Below are positions 25,192-34,443 of a DNA stretch of 64,000 nucleotides, piece after piece. The DNA comes from Thermohalobaculum sp039033215 (GTDB taxonomy: Bacteria; Pseudomonadota; Alphaproteobacteria; Rhodobacterales; Rhodobacteraceae), in the NCBI GenBank assembly GCA_039033215.1, contig JBCCDA010000005.1:23834-87833 (forward strand), written 5' to 3'. The notes beneath the pieces are model-generated. The model searched no databases. It had not been told where the DNA came from and saw nothing but the letters and a program-made list of their open reading frames with translations. The position numbers and the translations under genes were made by a program. Numbering within the stretch: position 1 is the stretch's first letter; the number at the start of each line of letters is the position of its first letter.

Positions 25192-26603
25192 TCGGCGGCT
25201 GCCTGCGTCGCCAGCGCCCCGGGCAGCGCGTTCACCCATGTCGTGATCGTGCCCGCGCCAAGTCCGACGACCAGATCGCCGGGCTGGGCGTGTGCCGCCA
25301 CGAACGCGGGCAAATGCTCCTCGCCCTTCAGCGCGTGCGCCGAGCGGTGGCCGTGCGCGCGCAACCCCCCGACCAGCGCGTCCCGCGACACGCCCTCGAT
25401 AGGCTCCTCCCCCGCCGCATAGACATCCGCGATGGCGACGACGTCCGCATCGTTGAAGCAGGCGCAGAAATCCTCGAACAGATCGTGCAGCCGCGAGTAT
25501 CGGTGCGGCTGGTGCACCGCGATCACTTGGCCTTCCGTCGCCGCGCGGGCGGCTTTCAGGACCGCCGCGATCTCGACCGGGTGGTGGCCATAGTCATCGA
25601 TGATGGTCGCCCCGTTCCACTCTCCGACCTTGGTGAAGCGCCGCTTGACCCCTTCGAAGGCGGCGAGCCCGTCGCGCAGCACCTCCATCGGGATCTTGAG
25701 CTCACGCGCCGCCCCGATCGCGGCCAGCGCATTCAGGACGTTGTGCTCGCCGGGGATGGCGAGGGTGAAGCCCTCGAACCGCTCCTCTGGGTCGCCGCGC
25801 ACGACGACATCGAAGCGCATCGCCCCGTCCTGGTAGCGCACGTCCTCGGCCCGCAGGTCCGCCTGGCGCGAGAACCCGTAGGTCACGACCTTGCGGTCGG
25901 TGACGCGCCCGATCAGCGTCTGCACACCGGGATGATCGATGCAGGCGACCAGGGCGCCGTAGAAGGGGATGTTCGACGCGAACGCCTCGAACCCGTCAAA
26001 AAGCGCATCGACGGTGCCGTAGTGGTCCATGTGCTCGGGGTCGATATTGGTCACGATGCCGACGGTTGCGGGCAGCTTGACGAAGGTGCCGTCGCTCTCG
26101 TCGGCCTCGACCACCATCCAGCGGCCCTCGCCCTTGCGGGCGTTCGAGCCGTAGGACTGGATGATGCCACCGTTGATGACCGTGGGATCCTCGCCGCCCG
26201 CATCCAGCAGGGCCGCCACGAAGGAGGTGGTCGTGGTCTTCCCGTGCGTGCCCGCGACCGCGATGTTGGACTTGAGCCGCATCAGCTCGGCCAGCATCTC
26301 GGCCCGGCGCACGACCGGCAGGGCCCTGGCCCGGGCGGCATCCAGCTCCGGGTTGCCCCGCTTGATCGCGGTCGAGATCACCACGACCTCGGCGTCGCCT
26401 AGGTTGTCCGCCGTCTGCCCGATATGCACGGTCGCGCCCAGTTCGCGCAGGCGGGTGACGATCGGGCTTTCACGCAGATCCGAGCCCTGGACCGTGTAGC
26501 CGAGATTGAGCATCACCTCCGCGATCCCCGACATGCCGATCCCGCCGATGCCGACGAAGTGGATCGCGCCAATGTCGAGCGGCAAAGCGGTGGGTGCGTT
26601 CAT
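25188..26603 (-). CDS. murC: UDP-N-acetylmuramate--L-alanine ligase
   Basis: A 471-residue cytoplasmic Mur ligase adding L-Ala to UDP-MurNAc with ATP. The N-terminal UDP-binding motif I-H-F-V-G-I-G-G-I-G-M-S-G-I-A is at about residues 14-28; the ATP loop G-T-H-G-K-T-T-T-T follows at about 117-125. E-A-D-E-S-D-G-T-F, H-N-V-L-N-A-L-A-A-I and D-D-Y-G-H-H-P-V-E-I complete the family set. A strong AGGAGG precedes ATG 26603. It follows murG after 96 bases, one of the few real gaps in the cluster. Confidence 0.97.
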   Translation of the reverse strand: MNAPTALPLDIGAIHFVGIGGIGMSGIAEVMLNLGYTVQGSDLRESPIVTRLRELGATVHIGQTADNLGDAEVVVISTAIKRGNPELDAARARALPVVRRAEMLAELMRLKSNIAVAGTHGKTTTTSFVAALLDAGGEDPTVINGGIIQSYGSNARKGEGRWMVVEADESDGTFVKLPATVGIVTNIDPEHMDHYGTVDALFDGFEAFASNIPFYGALVACIDHPGVQTLIGRVTDRKVVTYGFSRQADLRAEDVRYQDGAMRFDVVVRGDPEERFEGFTLAIPGEHNVLNALAAIGAARELKIPMEVLRDGLAAFEGVKRRFTKVGEWNGATIIDDYGHHPVEIAAVLKAARAATEGQVIAVHQPHRYSRLHDLFEDFCACFNDADVVAIADVYAAGEEPIEGVSRDALVGGLRAHGHRSAHALKGEEHLPAFVAAHAQPGDLVVGLGAGTITTWVNALPGALATQAAAE

Positions 26604-26699
26604 GTCTATCCTCCTGGATTTGGAGCGCGGAGCTATCAGCCAGCGCCCAGACGGGCAAGACAGCCGGGGCCCCTACGCAAACTTTCCTGCGGCCACGGC

Positions 26700-27800
26700 C
26701 TAGCGCCGGGCGACCTCTTCGACCAGATCGGCAAGCCGCTCCGCCGCATCGGGCATGCCCAGCGACAAGGCAGCCTCGGCCATGCGGATCGCCAGATCAG
26801 GCTCGCTCAGGATCGACTCGACGGTCGAGCCCAGCGTGTCCGCATCAAATTCATCCTCGCGGAGCATGATCGCAGCGCCGCGCTCGACAAGGCCCCTGGC
26901 ATTCGCCTCCTGCTCGCCACGCTTGGCGATCGCCAGAGGCACCAGGATCGACGGCCGCCCAATCGCCGCAATATCAGCCACCGACGAGGCACCGGACCGC
27001 GAGACGATCAGCTGCGCCTTCATCATCCGGTCGGCGACGTCGTGGAAGAAGGGCTGCACGTCCGCCCGGATCCCCGCGTTTGCATAGGCCTGGACGACCT
27101 CATCGTGGTCGGCATCGCGCGCCTGATGTGAAACGGTGAGGCGGCCACGCAGATCCTCCGGCAGGCCCGCGAGTGCTCCGGGCACCACCCGCGACAGGAG
27201 TGAGGCGCCCTGGCTGCCGCCGATCACCAGCACATCCATCGGCCAGTCGCCGGGCGGCGTGTATTCGTAGGCCGCACGTTCGAGCACCGATCCCCGCAAG
27301 GGATTGCCGGTATGGGTGCCGGTCACCTCCTCGGGCAGCGCGGTCGGCCAGGTGCCACAGGCCAGGGCATCAACGCGCGTGGCAAAGAGCTCGTTCACCC
27401 GGCCCAGCACCCCGTTCTGCTCGTGGATCAGGCGGGGCAGCTTCAGCAGATAGGCCGCCGCCAGTGCCGGGAACGCGGGATAACCGCCAAAGCCTGCCAC
27501 GCAGGCCGGGCGGTCGCGCCAGAACGTCCACGTCGCCATGATCACGCCGGCGGTGATCTGGAACGGCGCCAGGATCTTCGAGAGCGTGCCCGCCCGCTGG
27601 GTGGTGCCCGCCGCGACAACGCGCCGCCGCACGCTTTCGGGGAAGCCACCCGCGTAGCGCGCGCCGCGATCGTCGGTCGACAATGCGACACGCCAGCCGC
27701 GCGTCAGCATCGTCTCGGCCAGCGCCTGGGCGGGGAACATGTGCCCGCCCGTGCCGCCTGCCGCAATGACCAGAAGGGGCTGGCTCATGGATGTGCTCAT
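26700..27800 (-). CDS. murG: Lipid II synthase MurG (UDP-GlcNAc transferase)
   Basis: A 366-residue peripheral membrane GT28 glycosyltransferase that adds GlcNAc to lipid I. The N-terminal loop A-A-G-G-T-G-G-H-M-F-P-A is near residues 12-23, G-F-G-G-Y-P-A-F-P follows in the first domain, H-E-Q-N-G-V-L-G-R-V-N marks the membrane-facing region, and G-G-S-Q-G-A-S and S-R-S-G-A-S-S-V-A-D mark the second domain. ATG 27800 overlaps the ftsW stop by four bases; an internal ATG at 27788 is also possible. Confidence 0.96.
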   Translation of the reverse strand: MSTSMSQPLLVIAAGGTGGHMFPAQALAETMLTRGWRVALSTDDRGARYAGGFPESVRRRVVAAGTTQRAGTLSKILAPFQITAGVIMATWTFWRDRPACVAGFGGYPAFPALAAAYLLKLPRLIHEQNGVLGRVNELFATRVDALACGTWPTALPEEVTGTHTGNPLRGSVLERAAYEYTPPGDWPMDVLVIGGSQGASLLSRVVPGALAGLPEDLRGRLTVSHQARDADHDEVVQAYANAGIRADVQPFFHDVADRMMKAQLIVSRSGASSVADIAAIGRPSILVPLAIAKRGEQEANARGLVERGAAIMLREDEFDADTLGSTVESILSEPDLAIRMAEAALSLGMPDAAERLADLVEEVARR

Positions 27801-28954
27801 ACCTGCCGCCCGGGCATCTCGCCAGAGGACCTGAGCCGCGTCATCACCAGAAGCGCGCCGATGACGATGGCCCCCGCCAGCATGGACGAGCCGCCGTAGG
27901 AAATGAAGGGCAGCGTCATCCCCTTGGCCGGGAGCAGCCGGATCGCAACCGCAAAGTTCACGAAGGCCTGCAGCCCGAAGAGCGTCGCCATCCCCGTACC
28001 TGCGAGGCGGATGAAGGGATTGCGCTCCTCGACCAGAAGGCTGAGCGCCCGGATGGTGATGAGGAGATAAATTCCAATGATCAGAAGCGTCATCAGCAGC
28101 CCGAACTCCTCGGCCGCGACCGCGACGATGAAATCGGTATGCGCATCCGGCAGCGCCCATTTGACCTGTCCCTGGGCGGCGCCAACGCCGAAGAGCCCGC
28201 CCTCCCGGATTGCTGACTGGGCGTAGGCGAGCTGGCTGTGCGGGTCGACCCCCTCGGCAAGGTATCCGTCGATGCGCCGCGCGACGTGCTCGGACGAGGT
28301 ATAGGCCATGGCCCCCGCGCCCGCGACAAGTGCCGCAAACCCCACCAGCAGCAGGATCGGCGCACCGGAGGCGAACAGCATCACCGCCCAGACGCTGAGC
28401 ACCAGCATCGCCTGTCCGAAGTCCGGCTGCATGGCCAGCATGACTGCGATCCCTGCAACGAAGATGGCCGAGATCGTGCGCCCCGGCGGGCCCGAGCGCT
28501 CCATCGCGCCAGCCATCAGCCAGGCGGCGAAGACGACGAACCCTGGCTTCAGGAACTCGGACGGTTGCAGCGAGGCGAACCCCAGCGAGTACCAGCGCAC
28601 GGCCCCTTTCCCGAAGTCGGTCCCCAACCAGGGCAGCAGCGCGGTCGCGGCCAGTGCGGCGAAGAACACCAGGATCCCGGCACGCCGGAGCACCGGCAGG
28701 CTGAGCATCGAGATGAACACGATCAGCCCGACGGCCATGGCCGCGAACACCAGGTGGCGGGCGACATAGTGATACGTCCAGAGCCCGTTCTTCTCGGCAA
28801 GCGGCGGCGAGGCCGCGAGCCCGAGAATGATGCCCACGGCGAAGAGCGCCACGATGGCGGCCAGTGTCCAGCGGTCGACCGAGCCCCACCAGTTGCCCAC
28901 GACCGAGCCCTGGGGGCGTTGCATCATCAGCGAGCGGAAGGTGATCTCGGTCAT
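27797..28954 (-). CDS. ftsW: Peptidoglycan glycosyltransferase FtsW
   Basis: A 385-residue SEDS polymerase with about ten membrane segments that makes septal glycan strands with FtsI. Family motifs visible are R-W-Y-S-L-G-F-A-S-L-Q-P-S-E-F-L-K, A-M-Q-P-D-F-G-Q, A-H-T-D-F-I-V-A-V-A-A-E-E-F-G and the late P-F-I-S-Y-G-G-S-S. The Asp of Q-P-D-F-G is the expected site of the first extracellular loop chemistry only by family analogy. ATG 28954 overlaps the murD stop by four bases. Confidence 0.96.
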   Translation of the reverse strand: MTEITFRSLMMQRPQGSVVGNWWGSVDRWTLAAIVALFAVGIILGLAASPPLAEKNGLWTYHYVARHLVFAAMAVGLIVFISMLSLPVLRRAGILVFFAALAATALLPWLGTDFGKGAVRWYSLGFASLQPSEFLKPGFVVFAAWLMAGAMERSGPPGRTISAIFVAGIAVMLAMQPDFGQAMLVLSVWAVMLFASGAPILLLVGFAALVAGAGAMAYTSSEHVARRIDGYLAEGVDPHSQLAYAQSAIREGGLFGVGAAQGQVKWALPDAHTDFIVAVAAEEFGLLMTLLIIGIYLLITIRALSLLVEERNPFIRLAGTGMATLFGLQAFVNFAVAIRLLPAKGMTLPFISYGGSSMLAGAIVIGALLVMTRLRSSGEMPGRQV

Positions 28955-30345
28955 CGGGCGTCCTCCTGGAGGCGTTCGACGGCCGCGCGAAAGGCGTCTC
29001 CCCGCGCCTCGAAGCTGGGGAACTGATCGAAGCTGGCGCAGGCGGGCGAGAGCAGCACAGTCTCCCCGGGCTCGGCATCCGCGTGGGCCGCGGCCACCGC
29101 TGCCGCCAGCGTGCCGGTCACCTGATGGGGCGCATCGCCCAGCGTGGCCGCGAAGGCCTCGGCCGCCTCCCCGATCAGGTAGGTTTTTGCGACCCGCCCA
29201 AGGAGAGGTACAAGCGGCGCAATGCCGCCCTCCTTGGGCAGGCCTCCCGCAATCCACCGGATGCGGTCGTAGCTGAGCAGCGCCTTCTCGGCGGCGTCTG
29301 CATTCGTGGCTTTCGAGTCGTTGACGTAAGCGGCGCCCGCGATCTCGGCGATCTTCTCCATCCGGTGCGCAAGGCCCGGGAAGGTCGTCAGCGCGGGCTC
29401 GATCTGGCGCGGGTTGAGACCCACCGCCCGGCACGCCGCATAGGCCGCGCAGGCGTTCTGGTGGTTGTGCGCACCGCGCAGCGCCTCGGCATCGCGCAGG
29501 TCGATGGCGGCGATCTGCTTGCCCCGCCATTCGGTCAGGTGGCTCTTGTTCATGAAGACCGACCGGCCATCGCCGCGCAGGCGGGTCGTCGCGGAGATCA
29601 GCGTCGGCCGGGCAACGATGCTGGCAAGATACCGCCCCTCGGTCTCGTCGACACCGATGATGGTCGTCTCCGGCGCCCCCGCCTCGAACAGCCGCCGCTT
29701 GGCCGCGAAGTAGCCGCCCATGCCACCATGCCGGTCCAGGTGATCCAGCGAGAGGTTCAGGAAGACGGCGATGTCCGGCGCCAGCGTCCGCGCGAGCTCG
29801 ATCTGGTAGGACGACAGCTCCAGCACCACGATCTCGCCCGCCCCCGGCGGCGCCAGATCCAGCACGCCACGTCCGATGTTGCCGCCCATCTGTGTGGGCC
29901 GCCCGGCGTGGCTGAGGATGTGGTGGATCAGCGCCGTGGTGGTCGACTTGCCGTTCGATCCCGTGACTGCGATGACCTGCGGCCAAGGGGCCTCGTCGTC
30001 CTCGGGCTCCACATCCGCGAGCGCCGCGAAGAACAACCCCACGTCGTTGTCGACGGGGATGCCGTTGTCCCAGGCGCGCTGCACGGCCTTGTGTGGTTCG
30101 GGGTAGAGGTGCGGGATCCCGGGCGAGACGATCAGGGCGTCGAGGTCGGCAGCCTCCCGTTCGCGGGTGAGATCAGCGATCTCGAAGTCTTCGGCAGCAC
30201 TGCGGCTGTCCTCGCGGTCATCCCAGCAAACGGGGATGGCCCCGCCAGCCCTCAGAGCCCGGGCCGTGGCCAGGCCCGAGCGCCCGAGGCCAAGGACCCC
30301 GACCCGCTGGCCTTCGTATGCGGTCACGGGGATCACGAAACGCAC
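28951..30345 (-). CDS. murD: UDP-N-acetylmuramoylalanine--D-glutamate ligase
   Basis: A 464-residue Mur ligase adding D-Glu to UDP-MurNAc-L-Ala. The N-terminus has V-G-V-L-G-L-G-R-S-G-L-A-T-A, the ATP loop is V-T-G-S-N-G-K-S-T-T-T (about residue 115-125), then N-I-G-R-G-V-L-D-L, N-L-S-L-D-H-L-D-R-H-G and Y-V-N-D-S-K-A-T-N. The last motif places the conserved Lys/Asp pair of the C-terminal domain. A gap of 91 bases separates it from mraY, with no feature seen there. Confidence 0.97.
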   Translation of the reverse strand: MRFVIPVTAYEGQRVGVLGLGRSGLATARALRAGGAIPVCWDDREDSRSAAEDFEIADLTREREAADLDALIVSPGIPHLYPEPHKAVQRAWDNGIPVDNDVGLFFAALADVEPEDDEAPWPQVIAVTGSNGKSTTTALIHHILSHAGRPTQMGGNIGRGVLDLAPPGAGEIVVLELSSYQIELARTLAPDIAVFLNLSLDHLDRHGGMGGYFAAKRRLFEAGAPETTIIGVDETEGRYLASIVARPTLISATTRLRGDGRSVFMNKSHLTEWRGKQIAAIDLRDAEALRGAHNHQNACAAYAACRAVGLNPRQIEPALTTFPGLAHRMEKIAEIAGAAYVNDSKATNADAAEKALLSYDRIRWIAGGLPKEGGIAPLVPLLGRVAKTYLIGEAAEAFAATLGDAPHQVTGTLAAAVAAAHADAEPGETVLLSPACASFDQFPSFEARGDAFRAAVERLQEDAR

Positions 30346-30436
30346 CCGTCGCAGCAGCCGCCGGAAAGACGCGCCGGGGCGACCGAGCAGTCTGCGCGTC
30401 GCTGCGACAGCGCGCGCGAAATGGCGGGTCCGGTGG

Positions 30437-31519
30437 TCATCTTACCTTCAGGCTTGCCAGACCGATCAGCGCCAGGATCAATGCGATGATCCAGAAGCGG
30501 ATCACGATGGTGGGCTCGGCCCAGCCCTTCTTCTCGAAATGGTGGTGGATCGGCGCCATGCGGAAGACGCGCTTGCCGGTCAGCTTGAACGAGGCCACCT
30601 GGACCATCACGCTGACCGCTTCCAGGACGAAGAGCCCGCCGATGATCGCCCAGACGATCTCGTGCTTGGTCGCGACCGCGATCGCGCCCAGACAGCCCCC
30701 AAGTGCCAGCGAGCCGGTATCGCCCATGAACACCATCGCAGGCGGCGCGTTGTACCACAGGAACCCCAACCCCGCCCCGATGAGCGCTGCGGTGACCACG
30801 GCGATCTCGCCGGTGCCGGGGACGTAGTGGACGCCCAGATATTCGGTGAAATCCGTGCGCCCGACGACATAGGCGATCGACCCCATCGACGCGGCGGCGA
30901 TCATCACCGGCATGATGGCGAGCCCGTCCAGCCCGTCAGTCAGGTTCACTGCGTTGGCACTGCCGACGATCACCAGCATCGCGAACGGGATGAACACCAC
31001 ACCGGCCGTAATCAGCGTGTCCTTGAAGATCGGCACAGCAATGGCGCTCTGCAGCCCTTCAGGCTGGTTCGAGGCCATGTACCACGATGCCGCAAAGGCG
31101 ATCACGAAGCCGATCAGAAGACGCAGCGTGCCCGACAGCCCCTTGTTGTCGGACTTCTTCACCTTGTTGAAATCGTCGGCGAAACCGATCAGCCCGAAGC
31201 CCAGCGTCACCGCCAGCACCGACACCACGAAGGCATTGTCGAGCCGAGCCCAGATCAGCGACGAAATCACGAGCCCGCCCAGGATCAGCACGCCACCCAT
31301 CGTGGGGGTGCCGGCCTTGGACTGATGCTGCTCGGGCGCGTCCTCGTAGATCGGCTGGGCACCGCCCATGACGCGCAGCTTGTTGATCAGGGGCCGTCCG
31401 AAGATGAACGCGAACAGCAGCGCGGTCAGGAACGCGCCCCCCGCCCGGAAGGTGATGTAGCGAAACAGGTTGAAGACGTCGCCGCCGTCGGACAAGGGAA
31501 CAAGCAACTCGTACAGCAT
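30437..31519 (-). CDS. mraY: Phospho-N-acetylmuramoyl-pentapeptide-transferase MraY
   Basis: A 360-residue inner-membrane enzyme with ten predicted segments that makes lipid I on undecaprenyl phosphate. Motifs are G-T-P-T-M-G-G-V-L-I, F-A-D-D-F-N-K-V-K-K (the catalytic Asp pair region), N-A-V-N-L-T-D-G-L-D-G-L-A, M-G-D-T-G-S-L-A-L-G-G and M-A-P-I-H-H-H-F-E. The start is ambiguous between ATG 31519 and GTG 31522, adjacent in frame and both overlapping the murF stop; the ATG is listed. Confidence 0.97.
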   Translation of the reverse strand: MLYELLVPLSDGGDVFNLFRYITFRAGGAFLTALLFAFIFGRPLINKLRVMGGAQPIYEDAPEQHQSKAGTPTMGGVLILGGLVISSLIWARLDNAFVVSVLAVTLGFGLIGFADDFNKVKKSDNKGLSGTLRLLIGFVIAFAASWYMASNQPEGLQSAIAVPIFKDTLITAGVVFIPFAMLVIVGSANAVNLTDGLDGLAIMPVMIAAASMGSIAYVVGRTDFTEYLGVHYVPGTGEIAVVTAALIGAGLGFLWYNAPPAMVFMGDTGSLALGGCLGAIAVATKHEIVWAIIGGLFVLEAVSVMVQVASFKLTGKRVFRMAPIHHHFEKKGWAEPTIVIRFWIIALILALIGLASLKVR

Positions 31520-32934
31520 CACGCCACTCCATCTACATCTTGTGCCGAGACAGCGCCCAACTGCTTGATCGTGTCCACGACCACGGCCATTTTGGCGCCG
31601 AGCGAGCCCTTGACCATGACCGTGTCGCCCGGGTCAAGCTGTTTCCCGATTTGGGCGGCCAGCGCCGCCGAGTCCTCGGCCCAGATGCCCCGGCGCGCAG
31701 CCGGCAAGGCATCGAATAGGTGACGCATGCGCGGCCCGCAGCAGTGAACCCGATCGATCATGTCGATGGCTGCATTGCCCGCCATCCTGGCGTGGCGATC
31801 GTTCTCGGTCGGGCCGAGCTCGAGCATATCCCCCAGGACGGCAATCCGACGGTCGGCAGCACGATCGGCCGCCAGGACCGCCAGCGCGGCCCCGAGTGCG
31901 GCCGGGTTGGCATTGTAGCTTTCGTCCAGGAGCGTGATCTCGCCGTCAGTGCCGCCCGGGCCAAGCGCGATCGTCAGCCGCGCGCCCCGGCCGGACGGCG
32001 GTGTCCAGGTGGCCAGATCCAGCGCCGCACGGGCGAGATCGACGCCTGCCGCCTCGGCTGCGGCAAGGGCACCCAGCGCGTTCAGCGCGAAGTGCACCCC
32101 GGGCGAGGCGATCTTGAAGGTCAGCGGTGCACCGTGGATCTCCGCAGCGATGACCGTCGCCATGGCCGTCGGCACAGCCTCGACCAGCCGGTACGCCTCC
32201 GCCGCCCTGCCGAAGGCCACGATGTGGTTGGGGTGGGCGGCTTCGGAGAGGCGCCCGAAATAGGGGTTGTCCGCGTTCAGGACCGCGGTGCCGCCGGGCT
32301 CCAACCCGTCGAAGATCTCGGCTTTCGCATCGGCGATTGCCTCGACCGTGCCGAGGCTTTCCAGATGCACGGCTTCGACCGTCGTGATCAGCGCGACATG
32401 GGGGCGCGCGAGTTGCGACAGTGGTGTGATCTCGCCGGCGTTGTTCATGCCAATCTCAATCACCGCATACTCGGTGTCGGCGGGCATCCGCGCCAGCGTC
32501 AGCGGCACGCCCCAGTGGTTGTTGAAGCTGCGGGTCGCGGCATGGGTGCGCCCCTGCCCCGCCAGCATCCTCGCCAGCATGTCCTTGGTGGATGTCTTCC
32601 CGACCGAGCCGGTGACGCCGATCACCCGCGCCCCGGTCCGGGCCCGCCCAGCTGCCCCGAGACGGCCAAGCGCGTCGAGCGTGTCACCGACGACCAGGAG
32701 GGGCGCACCCTCGGGCACATCATCGGGCACGTGGCTCACCATCGCAGCACCTGCCCCGGCCGCCAGCGCCTGGCCGACATAGACGTGGCCGTCGTGGCTG
32801 ATGCCCTCGAGCGCCACGAAGAGATCGCCCGGCGCCAGCTCGCGCGTGTCGATGGAGACGCCCGAGACGCCCTCCCACCCGGTCGCCGTACCGCCGGTTG
32901 CCGCCATGGCATCATGCGCGGTCCAGAGCGTCAT
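31519..32934 (-). CDS. murF: UDP-N-acetylmuramoyl-tripeptide--D-Ala-D-Ala ligase
   Basis: A 471-residue Mur ligase that adds the D-Ala-D-Ala dipeptide, completing the pentapeptide precursor. The opening has S-I-D-T-R-E-L-A-P-G-D-L-F-V-A-L. The ATP loop V-T-G-S-V-G-K-T-S-T-K is near residues 105-115, N-N-H-W-G-V-P-L-T-L-A and E-I-G-M-N-N-A-G-E-I follow, and D-E-S-Y-N-A-N-P-A-A marks the C-terminal domain. ATG 32934 overlaps the murE stop by four bases. Confidence 0.97.
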   Translation of the reverse strand: MTLWTAHDAMAATGGTATGWEGVSGVSIDTRELAPGDLFVALEGISHDGHVYVGQALAAGAGAAMVSHVPDDVPEGAPLLVVGDTLDALGRLGAAGRARTGARVIGVTGSVGKTSTKDMLARMLAGQGRTHAATRSFNNHWGVPLTLARMPADTEYAVIEIGMNNAGEITPLSQLARPHVALITTVEAVHLESLGTVEAIADAKAEIFDGLEPGGTAVLNADNPYFGRLSEAAHPNHIVAFGRAAEAYRLVEAVPTAMATVIAAEIHGAPLTFKIASPGVHFALNALGALAAAEAAGVDLARAALDLATWTPPSGRGARLTIALGPGGTDGEITLLDESYNANPAALGAALAVLAADRAADRRIAVLGDMLELGPTENDRHARMAGNAAIDMIDRVHCCGPRMRHLFDALPAARRGIWAEDSAALAAQIGKQLDPGDTVMVKGSLGAKMAVVVDTIKQLGAVSAQDVDGVA

Positions 32935-34439
32935 GCCCGCCCCCCGAGGCGTTCGCCGTCCAGTACCTCGACGGCGGTGCGCGCCTGATCGCCATCGTCG
33001 AAGGGGCGCATCTCGTCGCCAACCTCCTGGCCCTGTTCATGGCCCTTGCCCGCGATCAGCAGGCAATCGCCCGGCCGGGTCAGCGCGTCCACACCTGTCA
33101 GGATCGCCTGCGTGCGGTCGCCGATGTCATCGGCCTCGGGCGCACCTTCCTTCACCGCCGCGCGGATCAGGGCCGGGTCCTCGGACCGGGGGTTGTCATC
33201 CGTCACGATGGCGACATCGGCGTAGTCCGCGACCGCCTTGCCCATCATCGGGCGCTTGCCCGGGTCGCGGTCGCCGCCCGCGCCGAAGACGACGATCAGC
33301 CGCCTCTCGCAATGCGGGCGCAGTGCCTTGATCGCAGTGGCCAGCGCGTCGGGCGTGTGGGCATAGTCGACATAGATCGCAGCCCCATTGGCCCGGCGCG
33401 CTACCAGCTCCATCCGGCCCTTGGCCCCGGTGATCCCGGGCAAGGCCGCGAAGATCGCCGCGGGGTCGTCGCCGCACGCCAGCGCCATGCCCGCAGCCGT
33501 CAGCACGTTCCAGGCCTGGAACTCTCCGATCAGCTGCAACCGGGCATCATAGCGTTTGCCGTCCCAGGTCAGTCCGATGTCCTGGCCGTCGGTGTGGAAG
33601 GCCCGTGCCACCAGCCGCAGGTCCGCGGCCTCATCCCGACCCACGGCGATCATGTTGCGGTCTCGCGTCGCCATGCGGGCAAGCGCGAACACAGGTTCAT
33701 CCGCATTCAGGACGGCCGTACCGCCGGGCGCCAGGATCTCGTGGAAAAGCCGCAGCTTCGCGCCGACGTAATCGTCGAAGTCGCGGTGGTAGTCCATGTG
33801 ATCGCGGGTGATGTTCGTCAGCCCCGCCGTCGTCAGCCGCACGCCGTGCAGGCGGTATTGGGCCAGGCCGTGGCTCGAGGCCTCCATCGCGCCGTGCGTG
33901 CAGCCGTTGGCCGCCAGATCGTCCAGGATCTTGTGCAGCGCAATCGGCTCGGGCGTCGTCATCGCCAGCGGCGCATCGAAGCCCTTGCCGGTGATCCCGG
34001 TGGTCCCGAAGGCCGCGGCCCGGTGGCCCAGCGCCTCCCAGATCTGACGCAGGAAATAGGTGACCGAGGTCTTGCCGTTCGTGCCCGTCACCGCGGCCAT
34101 GACAGGGGGCTGGCCCGGGTAGAAGGCGGCGGCCAGACGCGAGAGCACCGCGCGGGGTTCGGCCACGACAAACACCGGTACCGGCAAGGCGCCGATATCC
34201 CGGCGCATGGTCGCCACCCCATCCGCAGTGGCCACGATCGCCAGCGCACCCTGGCGCACGGCGTACTGGGCAAACTCGGCGCCATCCAGCTTCTCGCCCT
34301 TGATGGCCACGAAGACGAAGCCGTCGCCCACATCGCGGCTGTCAACGGCAATCCCGGTCACGACGGCGGAGGGCACAGGCGGCGCACCCTCGTAGGGCAA
34401 CCCGCTCAGACCCAGATTTTCAAGCGTGTGCGTGCTCAT
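32931..34439 (-). CDS. murE: UDP-MurNAc-L-Ala-D-Glu--2,6-diaminopimelate ligase
   Basis: A 502-residue Mur ligase adding the third residue of the stem peptide. Early S-R-D-V-G-D-G-F-V-F-V-A, ATP loop V-T-G-T-N-G-K-T-S-V-T, E-A-S-S-H-G-L and N-I-T-R-D-H-M-D-Y-H are present. The late D-N-P-R-S-E-D-P matches the D-N-P-R motif that selects meso-diaminopimelate, rather than a lysine-type motif. A four-base gap separates it from ftsI. Start ATG 34439 gives M-S-T-H-T-L-E-N-L. Confidence 0.97.
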   Translation of the reverse strand: MSTHTLENLGLSGLPYEGAPPVPSAVVTGIAVDSRDVGDGFVFVAIKGEKLDGAEFAQYAVRQGALAIVATADGVATMRRDIGALPVPVFVVAEPRAVLSRLAAAFYPGQPPVMAAVTGTNGKTSVTYFLRQIWEALGHRAAAFGTTGITGKGFDAPLAMTTPEPIALHKILDDLAANGCTHGAMEASSHGLAQYRLHGVRLTTAGLTNITRDHMDYHRDFDDYVGAKLRLFHEILAPGGTAVLNADEPVFALARMATRDRNMIAVGRDEAADLRLVARAFHTDGQDIGLTWDGKRYDARLQLIGEFQAWNVLTAAGMALACGDDPAAIFAALPGITGAKGRMELVARRANGAAIYVDYAHTPDALATAIKALRPHCERRLIVVFGAGGDRDPGKRPMMGKAVADYADVAIVTDDNPRSEDPALIRAAVKEGAPEADDIGDRTQAILTGVDALTRPGDCLLIAGKGHEQGQEVGDEMRPFDDGDQARTAVEVLDGERLGGRA

Positions 34440-34443
34440 CCGC